This document shows, piece after piece, positions 27,318 to 34,711 of a stretch of DNA of 64,000 bases. The position numbers and the translations under genes were made by a program. The DNA is from Rhodococcus spelaei (lineage in GTDB: Bacteria > Actinomycetota > Actinomycetes > Mycobacteriales > Mycobacteriaceae), in contig NZ_VIGH01000001.1 in NCBI RefSeq assembly GCF_006704125.1, positions 1 to 64,000 on the forward strand, read 5' to 3'. Every line of letters starts with the position of its first letter. The stretch's first letter is position 1. Under the pieces are notes generated by a model. The model saw only the letters and a list, made by a program, of their open reading frames with translations, did no database searches and had not been told where the DNA came from.

Positions 27318-28877
27318 CTACGACCGGTCGGCGGTGGCCGGCGGGGACAGGTAGCGCGCTCGCAGCCGGTGCTTGACGAGCTTCCCGGTGGGAGTGCGAG
27401 GCAGCTCGTCGGTGAAGTCGATGCTGACCGGCGCCTTGTAGTGGGCGACCCGACTGCGGACGTGGTCGAGCAGTTCACGTTCCAGCTCCGGACCCGGCTC
27501 GTACCCCGACTCGAGTTGCACGACTGCCTTGACCTCCTCCCCCATCTCCTCGTTCGGCACCCCGATCACGGCGGCGTCGAACACCTTGGGGTGCATGGTC
27601 AGAACGTTCTCCGACTCCTGCGGGTAGATGTTCACGCCACCGGAGATGATCGTGAACGCGGCCCGGTCGGTCAGGTACAGGAAGCGGTCCTCGTCGAGGT
27701 GGCCGATGTCGCCACTGGTGGTCCACGTGGGATGAGCGGGATGCGTCGCCGCCTCGGTCTTGGCCGGGGCGTTGTGGTACTCGAACGGCCGCTCCTCCCG
27801 CTCCCACCAGACCGTCCCGGTCTGTCCGGTCGGCACCTCGACACCGAGTTCGTCGCAGATGTGGACGATACCCAACACGCCGTCTCGGCCGACGGATCCG
27901 GGCCTCTCGACGGCTTGCGCACTGTCTATGAACGTCGCGCCGGATCCCTCGGTGGAGGCGTAGTACTCGTGGATCACCGGACCCCACCACTCGATCATCG
28001 CGCGCTTCACGTCGGGCGGGCACGGCGCGGCCGCGTGCACGGCGACCGTCATGCTGGAGACGTCGTAGCGGTCCCGGACTTCCGTGGGCAGCTTGAGCAT
28101 TCGCACGAACATGGTCGGCACCCACTGACTGTGCGTGACCCGATACCGCTCGATCAGCGCGAGAGATTCCTCCGCGTCGAAACGGTCCATCAGCACCACG
28201 GTGCCGCCGACCGAGGTGATGGTGCCGCAGAACCGCAGTGGCGCTGCGTGATACAGCGGCGCCGGACAGAGGTAGACGGTGTCGGCGTCGAATCCGTACA
28301 TCGGGGCGAACACCGCCGTGTAGGGATCCATGGTGTCGTGCACCTGGCCGCCCGACAGTTTCGGCTTGATGCCCTTGGGACGGCCGGTGGTGCCGGACGA
28401 GTACAGCATGTCCTGCCCGCGGGGCTGGTCCGCGAGTGGGGACGCGTCGAACTGCGCGATCGCCTGGTCGTAGTCGTCGAAGCCGTCCAGCGTGCCCCCG
28501 AACGCGAGCCGATGGCTGACGCGCGGGAAGGCGCCGGGCGTCAGATCGATCGCGGCGGCGGCATCCGCGGCGACCACCAGCACGGACGCACCGCAGTCGT
28601 CGACGACGTACGCCGCCTCGGCCGGCGTCAGGTGCCAGTTCACCACGGTGATGTACAGCCCGGACCGCAGTGCCGCCCAGTACACCTCCATCACCCGCAG
28701 GTCGTTCCCCGAGATCAGGGCGAGATGGTCACCGGGCCGGGCACCGACCGCGCGGAGGTACTTCGCCAGGCGGGTCGAGCGCTCGTCGAGCTCCCGGTAG
28801 GTCAGCTGCTCACCGGTGGCGGGTCGAATGATTGCCGGTTTGTCCGGCGTGCTGGCTGCGAAGTTCCCCACGTACAC
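27318..28877 (-). CDS. Acyl-CoA synthetase (AMP-forming, FadD family)
   Basis: 519 residues from a GTG at 28877 with CAGGAGG just upstream; longer frames lack a ribosome site. P-loop motif YSSGTTGRPKGI near residue 160, then YYASTEGSG, TSGDIGHLDEDRFLYLTDR, ISGGVNIYPQESE, and C-terminal YKAPVSIDF...PRTPTGKLVKH with the catalytic Lys. Activates a carboxylic acid to its CoA thioester; chain type unknown. It is divergent from an AcuI-like reductase. Confidence 0.85.
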   Translation of the reverse strand: MYVGNFAASTPDKPAIIRPATGEQLTYRELDERSTRLAKYLRAVGARPGDHLALISGNDLRVMEVYWAALRSGLYITVVNWHLTPAEAAYVVDDCGASVLVVAADAAAAIDLTPGAFPRVSHRLAFGGTLDGFDDYDQAIAQFDASPLADQPRGQDMLYSSGTTGRPKGIKPKLSGGQVHDTMDPYTAVFAPMYGFDADTVYLCPAPLYHAAPLRFCGTITSVGGTVVLMDRFDAEESLALIERYRVTHSQWVPTMFVRMLKLPTEVRDRYDVSSMTVAVHAAAPCPPDVKRAMIEWWGPVIHEYYASTEGSGATFIDSAQAVERPGSVGRDGVLGIVHICDELGVEVPTGQTGTVWWEREERPFEYHNAPAKTEAATHPAHPTWTTSGDIGHLDEDRFLYLTDRAAFTIISGGVNIYPQESENVLTMHPKVFDAAVIGVPNEEMGEEVKAVVQLESGYEPGPELERELLDHVRSRVAHYKAPVSIDFTDELPRTPTGKLVKHRLRARYLSPPATADRS

Positions 28878-28893
28878 GAAGCGACCTCCTGAA

Positions 28894-28909
28894 GTGAACG
28901 TCAATTCAC
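28894..28909. promoter_or_regulatory. Inverted repeat GTGAA-N6-TTCAC at the FadD start region
   Basis: 16-bp palindromic site (GTGAACGTCAATTCAC) directly upstream of the FadD ribosome site. Its position would allow a repressor to block translation start or transcription of this gene. Confidence 0.45.
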
Positions 28910-29113
28910 ACCGTTCATACCTCAGAAGGCTGTCGCGTGAAGCAGATTCGCCCCATTCGTGACCTTTGCTCACGAGTCAGCGGGATGCCGGCTCAGAAGC
29001 AGGCCGGGTCGACTTCCAGCAGCGTCCGGTCCGACCCCGATCTGCTCGCGACGCACTACGCGGAACTCGCGCGGGGATGTTGGGCGGTCGGGCAACCGCA
29101 TAGTCTGCACAGG

Positions 29114-30115
29114 GTGACCCTCACCTTCTCCGCCCTCGTCGCCCGTGAAGCCGACGGGGCGATAACGCTGGCCCGGGAATCCCTCGACGAGACCGGACTG
29201 CCGCCCGGCGAAGTGCTGATCCGCGTCGACTGGTCGAGCGTGAACTACAAGGACGCCCTCGCCGTCACCCCGCGCGGCGGCGTCGTGCGCGAGTACCCGA
29301 TCGTGCCGGGCATCGACATCGCCGGCGAGGTCGTTGCCTCGGAGTCACCCGACTTCGCGCCGGGCGACCCGGTCGTCGCGCACGGCTACGACATCGGCAC
29401 CGCGCGGCACGGCGGTTACGCCGAGTACGCGCGCGTGCCCGCGGACCAGGTGGTGGTCCTGTCGGGCCTGACACCGCGGGAGGCCGCCACGGTCGGGACG
29501 GCCGGATTCACCGCCGCGATGAGCGTGCAGGCGCTCGTCGACCGGGGGCTGACGCCCGCAGACGGCCCGGTGCTGGTGACCGGGGCGTCCGGTGGTGTCG
29601 GCAGCGTCAGCGTCGATCTGCTCGCCGCCGCCGGGTTCGAGGTGGTCGCGTCCACCGGCAAGCCGGAGGCCCACGCGCTGCTCACGTCGCTCGGCGCAGC
29701 TCAGGTGATCGGCCGACTGCCCGTCGACCCGGACGCGAAACCCCGACCGCTGGGCAAGGCGCAGTGGGCGGCCGCGGTCGACTGCGTCGGCGGCGCGACG
29801 CTGGCCGACGTGCTCAGCACGGTGCAGTACGGCGGCGCGGTCGCTGCCAGCGGCCTCACCGGCGGTGCCGCCCTACACACGACGGTGATGCCGTTCATCC
29901 TGCGTGGCGTCGACCTGCTCGGCATCGACTCCGTCCAATTGCCGATCGACCGCCGCCGCGCACTGTGGCAGCGGATCGCCACCGACCTGCGGCCGCGGCA
30001 CCTGGACGCCCTCACCACTGAGGTCATGGTCCGGGACGTCGTGTCCGTGCTGGACCGGATCCGCGGCGGCGGCCAGTCCGGCCGCACCGTCGTCCGCGTC
30101 GCCGACGGCTTCTGA
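29114..30115 (+). CDS. AcuI/YhdH-type acrylyl-CoA reductase (zinc-independent MDR)
   Basis: 333 residues from a GTG at 29114, where homology to the family begins. Medium-chain reductase pattern with the AcuI/YhdH hallmarks: SSVNYKDALAVTPRGGVVREYPIVPGIDIAG, GYDIGTARHGGYAEYARV, VTGASGGVGSVSVDLLAAAG, GIDSVQLPIDRR. Family members reduce acrylyl-CoA to propionyl-CoA with NADPH or act as quinone reductases. Divergent from the FadD gene, perhaps in a shared acyl-CoA pathway. Confidence 0.82.
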   Translation: MTLTFSALVAREADGAITLARESLDETGLPPGEVLIRVDWSSVNYKDALAVTPRGGVVREYPIVPGIDIAGEVVASESPDFAPGDPVVAHGYDIGTARHGGYAEYARVPADQVVVLSGLTPREAATVGTAGFTAAMSVQALVDRGLTPADGPVLVTGASGGVGSVSVDLLAAAGFEVVASTGKPEAHALLTSLGAAQVIGRLPVDPDAKPRPLGKAQWAAAVDCVGGATLADVLSTVQYGGAVAASGLTGGAALHTTVMPFILRGVDLLGIDSVQLPIDRRRALWQRIATDLRPRHLDALTTEVMVRDVVSVLDRIRGGGQSGRTVVRVADGF

Positions 30116-30126
30116 CCCCCCCGGAC

Positions 30127-30179
30127 CGCGTGAACGGACCGTTCGGGTTCGTAGAAGACCTGAACGGTCCGTTCACGCG
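30127..30179. terminator. Long perfect hairpin between AcuI and a small minus-strand gene
   Basis: 18-bp perfect inverted repeat (CGCGTGAACGGACCGTTC at 30127-30144, GAACGGTCCGTTCACGCG at 30162-30179) with a 17-base loop. Each arm contains a palindromic core, GAACGGWCCGTTC. A related TGAACGGACCGTCCA occurs at 30333-30347. It is probably a bidirectional terminator; the nested palindromes may also be a protein site. Confidence 0.75.
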
Positions 30180-30195
30180 ACAGATGACGGGCCCG

Positions 30196-30300
30196 TCAGC
30201 TGCCGAACGGAAGGGTGCCCGGCGGGATCTGGTAGCCGCTGCTGCCGGCGGCGACGGTTCCGGTCGCTCCGAGAATCGCGTTGATCACGGTGGTGAGCAT
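30196..30300 (-). CDS. Small 34-residue protein, unrecognised
   Basis: An ATG at 30300 preceded by GAAAGGACGTCC opens a 34-codon frame: MLTTVINAILGATGTVAAGS, then a Gly/Tyr/Pro-rich tail ending LPFGS. The first 20 residues are hydrophobic and could be a membrane or secretion segment. It stands alone between a strong hairpin (30127-30179) and the divergent amidohydrolase. The FGS ending recalls the FGSS ends of the Ig-repeat proteins and the protein at 42116. No known family recognised. A good ribosome site and flanking terminator support a real gene; expression is unproven. Confidence 0.5.
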   Translation of the reverse strand: MLTTVINAILGATGTVAAGSSGYQIPPGTLPFGS

Positions 30301-30412
30301 GGACGTCCTTTCGTCGTGACGGGCGATCCGGAGTGAACGGACCGTCCATCACGGTATTCACGCCAGCCGCGGATGTCGACCGTCCGCCGGACACTGGCAG
30401 CCACATGACAGG

Positions 30413-31336
30413 GTGGACAACATGTGCGAAAACCCCGAAGCGGAAATCCGGGACGACGACCGCCACGCCGACGTCGATGCGGTCACTCGGTTCCGCGCGG
30501 ACCACCACCTCGACCACATCGTCGACGTGCACACGCATTTCATGCCGAAGCGGGTCATGGACAAGGTGTGGTCGTATTTCGACTCGGCGGGCCCGCTCAC
30601 CGGGGTCGAGTGGCCGATCCGGTACCGGCACGACGAGGACGTCAGGCTCGACCGGCTGCGCTCCTACGGCGTGCGCGCGTTCACGTCGATGATCTACCCG
30701 CACAAGCCGGACATGGCGGCCTGGCTCAACCAGTGGTCGGTCGAGTTCGCCGCGCGCAACCCGGACTGCCTGCACACCTCCACCTTCTACCCCGAACCCG
30801 GCGCCACCGAGTACGTCCGGACCTCCCTCGAAGCCGGGACCCGAGTGTTCAAGTCGCACATCCAGGTCGGCGACTACGACCCCAACGATCCACAGCTCGA
30901 CGGGGTGTGGGGCCTGCTCGAGGACACCGGCACCCCGATCGTCATCCATTGCGGCTCCGGCCCGGCGCCGGGCCGGTTCACCGGGCCCGCACCCATCGCC
31001 GCCCTGCTGGCCCGGTTTCCGCGACTGCGCCTGGTCATCGCGCACATGGGCATGCCCGAGTACACCGAATTCCTCGACCTCGCACAGCAATACGACCGCC
31101 TGCTGTTGGACACCACGATGGCCTTCACCGACTTCATCGGCGAGGCTGCTCCGCTGCGGCCGGCCGACCTGCCGGCGCTGCGCGACCTCGGGGACCGGAT
31201 CCTGTTCGGCAGCGACTTCCCGAACATCCCCTATCCGTATGCGCACGCGCTCGAGGCGGTCGCGCGACTCGGGCTCGGCGACGACTGGGTGCGCGGGGTG
31301 TGCCGCGACAACGCCGTCCGACTGTTCGACCTCTGA
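30413..31336 (+). CDS. Amidohydrolase-2 family metal-dependent hydrolase
   Basis: 307 residues (GTG 30413; ATG at 30422 also possible). TIM-barrel metallohydrolase motifs: DVHTHF (two metal His), IVIHCGSG, VIAHMGMPEY and FGSDFPN with the catalytic Asp. The family covers decarboxylases and hydrolases such as ACMS decarboxylase and gamma-resorcylate decarboxylase. Substrate unknown. No operon partners. Confidence 0.78.
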   Translation: MDNMCENPEAEIRDDDRHADVDAVTRFRADHHLDHIVDVHTHFMPKRVMDKVWSYFDSAGPLTGVEWPIRYRHDEDVRLDRLRSYGVRAFTSMIYPHKPDMAAWLNQWSVEFAARNPDCLHTSTFYPEPGATEYVRTSLEAGTRVFKSHIQVGDYDPNDPQLDGVWGLLEDTGTPIVIHCGSGPAPGRFTGPAPIAALLARFPRLRLVIAHMGMPEYTEFLDLAQQYDRLLLDTTMAFTDFIGEAAPLRPADLPALRDLGDRILFGSDFPNIPYPYAHALEAVARLGLGDDWVRGVCRDNAVRLFDL

Positions 31337-31353
31337 CCGTTCGCCTCGAACCG

Positions 31354-31383
31354 GTGCGGGTCAGAACAGTGCGGGTCAGAACA
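31354..31383. repeat. Exact 15-bp tandem duplication over the RNase HI stop codon
   Basis: GTGCGGGTCAGAACA occurs twice head to tail (31354-31368, 31369-31383). The second copy contains the stop codon and the last two codons of the RNase HI gene; the first copy provides a second in-frame-looking TGA context downstream. It looks like a recent slippage duplication. Confidence 0.7.
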
Positions 31384-31993
31384 GGGTCAGCGAATCGTCC
31401 GGTGCGGGCAGGTCGAAGAGGGCCGGTTGCGCGGCGGCGGCAGCCCTGGCCGTGGGGCGTTCGACCCTCGTGACGGTCCGCGCGACGCTCTTGGCGCGCG
31501 AGACGGTCTTCGCCGGCGTCTCTGCCCCGGTCACCGACGCCACCGGGGCCGGAGCGGGCGCGCCCGCCGCAACCGCGCGGGCCGCCTCGCCGGCGAGCTT
31601 GTCCGCTTCCTCGTTGTAATGATTGCCGACATGGCCACGGACCCAACGGAACCGCACCGGGCCGGGTCGCTCGCCGAGCGCCTCGTCGATTCCACGGACG
31701 AGGTCGATGTTCTTGACCGGCTCGCCGGACGCCGTCCGCCAGCCCTTGCGCTTCCAGCCGGACACCCATTCGGAGGCACACTTGATCGCGTACTGCGAGT
31801 CCGACTCGATCACCATCGGCTCGGATCCGGGGTGCGCCCTGATCGCCTCGAGCACAGCTCGCAACTCGGCAACCTGATTGGTTCCCGACGGTTCACCACC
31901 CGACTGGCTGGGGCCGGTGTGATTGACCCACGCCCAGCCGATCGCGCCACCGGGATTGCGCAGGCAGGAGCCGTCTGTGCTGACGATGATCAC
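31376..31993 (-). CDS. rnhA: Ribonuclease HI with C-terminal extension
   Basis: 205 residues from a GTG at 31993. RNase H core: STDGS (Asp7), NQVAELRAV (Glu), ESDSQYAIKC (Asp), RGHVGNHYNEEADKLA (His and Asp), giving the complete DEDD-type active site; it degrades RNA in RNA-DNA hybrids. After about residue 143 comes an Ala/Pro/Thr-rich tail of about 60 residues ending in ALFDLPAPDDSLTLF, longer than the E. coli enzyme. The acidic-aromatic tail could be a protein-interaction motif. Confidence 0.88.
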   Translation of the reverse strand: MIIVSTDGSCLRNPGGAIGWAWVNHTGPSQSGGEPSGTNQVAELRAVLEAIRAHPGSEPMVIESDSQYAIKCASEWVSGWKRKGWRTASGEPVKNIDLVRGIDEALGERPGPVRFRWVRGHVGNHYNEEADKLAGEAARAVAAGAPAPAPVASVTGAETPAKTVSRAKSVARTVTRVERPTARAAAAAQPALFDLPAPDDSLTLF

Positions 31994-32037
31994 GTTGGGA
32001 CACTCTACGGTGAGACGCCGACAAAGGCGTACCTGCG

Positions 32038-32838
32038 CTACTCGCCGATGAAGCCCGGGACCCGTTTCTCGAGCATCGCGGCGACCGCCTCCTGATGGTC
32101 GCGGGTGTGATGCGCGAGGGCCTGCATGGAGGCGGACAGTTCCAGCAGCGATTCGAGGCTCTGATGCTGTCCCTCGCGGAGCAGCTTCTTGGTCATCCGC
32201 AACGCCTGCGGAGGGTTCAGTGCGACTCGGCGGGCGAGCTCGTGCGCCGCCTCGAGCAGCTGGTCGGGCTCGACGACCCGGGACACCAGACCCCACTCCA
32301 GCGCGGTGGCCGCGTCGATCGAGTCGCCGGTGAACGCCATCTCCGCGGCCCGCGCCAGCCCGACCGCCCGGGGCAGCAACCAGGCGCCGCCGTCACCGGG
32401 GATGATGCCGAGCTTGACGAAGCTCTCCGCGAACGTCGCCGCCGTGGATGCGATCCGCATGTCGCACATCAACGCCAGGTCGCAGCCCGCCCCGACCGCG
32501 GGCCCGTTCACCGCCGCGATCACCGGCACCTCGCAGTGGTAGAGCGCCCGAGGGATGCGCTGGATGCCCTGCCGGTAGCCGTCGCGCAGCTCCGCGGGCG
32601 CGCCGCCGAACATGCCGACGCGATCGCGCATGTGCTTGACGTTGCCGCCCGACGAGAACGCGGGCCCGTTCGCCGTCAGCACCACCACCCGGGCGGTCCG
32701 GTCGACGTTCACGTCCGCGATCGCGCGCTCGAATGCCTCGACCATGTCGGGATCGGAGATCACGTTGCGGGTGTCGGGTCGGTTCAGCGTCCAGGTGACG
32801 ATGTCGCCGTCCCGCCGGACCTCGATCGCGTCGCTCAT
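32038..32838 (-). CDS. Enoyl-CoA hydratase/isomerase family protein
   Basis: 266 residues, with GAAGGAG before the ATG. Crotonase fold: TLNRPDTRNVIS, FSSGGNVKHM, AAVNGPAVGAGCDLALMCDMRIAS (oxyanion hole) and FVKLGIIPGDGGAWLLPRAVG. The second acidic residue of classical hydratases is represented here by Asp in PGDGGA. Likely a beta-oxidation hydratase or isomerase; exact substrate unknown. Confidence 0.85.
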   Translation of the reverse strand: MSDAIEVRRDGDIVTWTLNRPDTRNVISDPDMVEAFERAIADVNVDRTARVVVLTANGPAFSSGGNVKHMRDRVGMFGGAPAELRDGYRQGIQRIPRALYHCEVPVIAAVNGPAVGAGCDLALMCDMRIASTAATFAESFVKLGIIPGDGGAWLLPRAVGLARAAEMAFTGDSIDAATALEWGLVSRVVEPDQLLEAAHELARRVALNPPQALRMTKKLLREGQHQSLESLLELSASMQALAHHTRDHQEAVAAMLEKRVPGFIGE

Positions 32839-32877
32839 GCGGGGCTCCTTCCGGTCGCGCCCAGCGTATGCGCATCG

Positions 32878-32927
32878 CGCAGTGGTGCGGATACGGAGTG
32901 CCCACGCTCCCTATCCGCACCACTGCG
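32878..32927 (-). terminator. Terminator of the alanine dehydrogenase gene
   Basis: Perfect 16-bp inverted repeat (CGCAGTGGTGCGGATA with TATCCGCACCACTGCG) 11 bases beyond the ald stop codon. Confidence 0.85.
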
Positions 32928-32938
32928 GCGGAGCCGTC

Positions 32939-34045
32939 TCAGCCGGCCAGTGCGCTGGCCAGGTAGCCGTGCGCCTCGGCCACCGATCGGGACAGCACCG
33001 CCCCGTCATGGGTGCTCAACCCGGCGGCCAGCGACCGGTCCGCGGCGGTGGCCCGACGCCAGCCCAGGTCGGCCAGCTCGAGCACGTACGGCAGGGTCGC
33101 GTTGGTGAGCGCGTACGTCGAGGTTCGCGGCACCGCGCCCGGCATGTTCGCCACGCAGTAGAACACCGAATCATGTACTCGGTAAGTCGGTTCCGCGTGC
33201 GTGGTCGGCCGCGAGTCCGCGAAGCAGCCACCCTGGTCGATCGCGACGTCCACCAGCACCGAGCCCGGTCGCATCCGGGAGACGAGCTCGTTCGACACCA
33301 ACTCGGGGGCCCGCGCCCCGGGAATCAGCACCGCACCGATGACGAGGTCCGCACCCAGCACGGCCTGCTCCACCTCGAGGCTGTTCGACGCGATGGTCCG
33401 CACCTGCCCGCCGTACCGGGCGTCGATCTCGCGCAACCGGGCCGGGTTCAGGTCGAGCACCGTGACCTCGGCGTGCATCCCGACCGCGACGGCGGCCGCG
33501 TTCTGACCGGCGACACCGCCCCCGAGGATCACCACCCCGGCCGGCCGCACCCCGGGGACGCCGCCCATCAGGACGCCGCGCCCCCCACAGTTGCTCATCA
33601 GGTGGTAGGCGCCGACCTGCGGGGCGAGTCGCCCCGCGACCTCGCTCATCGGCGCCAGCAGCGGTAGCGACCCGTCCGCGGCCTGGACCGTCTCGTAGGC
33701 AATGGCCGTCGTGCCCGAGTCGATCAGCGCGTCGGTGCATGCTCGCGAGGCCGCGAGATGCAGGTACGTGAACAGCACCTGATCGCGGCGCAGGTGCGAA
33801 TACTCCTCGGCAACCGGCTCTTTCACTTTCAGCAACAGGTCCGCCGCCGCCCACACGTCGGCGGCGTCGGCGAGGATCTGCCCACCCGCCGCGCGGTAGT
33901 CCTCGTCACCGAAGGACGAGTCCACGCCGGCCCTCTCCTCGACGAGCACCTCGTGCCCCCGTGCCACGAGCTCGTGCACGCCGGCCGGCGTGACGGCGAC
34001 GCGGTACTCGTAGGGCTTGACCTCGCGGGGGATTCCGATCCTCAT
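32939..34045 (-). CDS. ald: Alanine dehydrogenase
   Basis: 368 residues, close to the usual 371. Start [20 protein letters not shown] is diagnostic. Lys75 (LLKVKEP) and His96 (FTYLHLA) are the substrate-binding catalytic residues, and the NAD site is [13 protein letters not shown]. The enzyme interconverts L-alanine and pyruvate with NAD(H). Divergent from a Lrp-type regulator, as in M. tuberculosis ald/aldR, where AldR controls ald in response to alanine. Confidence 0.95.
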   Translation of the reverse strand: MRIGIPREVKPYEYRVAVTPAGVHELVARGHEVLVEERAGVDSSFGDEDYRAAGGQILADAADVWAAADLLLKVKEPVAEEYSHLRRDQVLFTYLHLAASRACTDALIDSGTTAIAYETVQAADGSLPLLAPMSEVAGRLAPQVGAYHLMSNCGGRGVLMGGVPGVRPAGVVILGGGVAGQNAAAVAVGMHAEVTVLDLNPARLREIDARYGGQVRTIASNSLEVEQAVLGADLVIGAVLIPGARAPELVSNELVSRMRPGSVLVDVAIDQGGCFADSRPTTHAEPTYRVHDSVFYCVANMPGAVPRTSTYALTNATLPYVLELADLGWRRATAADRSLAAGLSTHDGAVLSRSVAEAHGYLASALAG

Positions 34046-34165
34046 GTCGCGTCCTCGGGTCTCGGCGCGGATCGACGCGGACGTGCCGATCCGCTCTACT
34101 GACGATTATGAATTCGCAGCGCAATGACGCCTAGATGGCCGTTGAAAATTCTCTAGACTCGATCC

Positions 34166-34681
34166 ATGACCCGGAAAAGTTCGGAGGATGGGTCCCGTGG
34201 TCCCGCTCGATCGAACGATGTTCGGCGGGCGCGTCTGGACGAGACCGATCACGTGCTGCTCGCACAGCTCACCCGCGACGCCCGCACCCCCAACAACGCG
34301 CTGGCCGAGATGGCCGGGATCGCGCCGTCGACCTGTCTGGCCCGGGTGCGTTCGCTCGTCGAACGCGGCGTGATCCGCGGATTTCACGCCGACGTCGATC
34401 CCGCCGCGCTCGGTCGCGACCTCGAGGCGATGATCTCCGTCCGACTGCGCGCCGACGCCCGGCCACACATGGCTCAGTTCGCCGAGCGGATGTCGATCGT
34501 CCCCGAGGTACTCGACGTCTACTTCATCGCCGGCGCCGACGACTACCTCCTGCACGTGGCGATGCGCGACACCGCCGCCCTGCGCGACTTCGTGCTCGAC
34601 CACCTGTCCGCGCGGCCCGAAGTCGCTGCGACGGAGACCATCCTGGTGTTCGAGCACATCCGGCCGCGCTCCGGCAGCTGA
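34166..34681 (+). CDS. aldR: AldR-like Lrp/AsnC regulator
   Basis: 171 residues. Helix-turn-helix DHVLLAQLTRDARTPNNALAEMAGIAPSTCLARVRSLVERGVIRGF and the AsnC ligand-binding domain with AGADDYLLHVAM. Position back to back with ald (120-bp spacer containing AT-rich sequence around 34105-34120) and similarity in arrangement to M. tuberculosis Rv2779c/Rv2780 support the name. Likely binds the spacer and responds to alanine. Confidence 0.85.
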   Translation: MTRKSSEDGSRGPARSNDVRRARLDETDHVLLAQLTRDARTPNNALAEMAGIAPSTCLARVRSLVERGVIRGFHADVDPAALGRDLEAMISVRLRADARPHMAQFAERMSIVPEVLDVYFIAGADDYLLHVAMRDTAALRDFVLDHLSARPEVAATETILVFEHIRPRSGS

Positions 34682-34711
34682 GTCGCCAACCGCCGGAGCA
34701 CTGCGCCTCGA

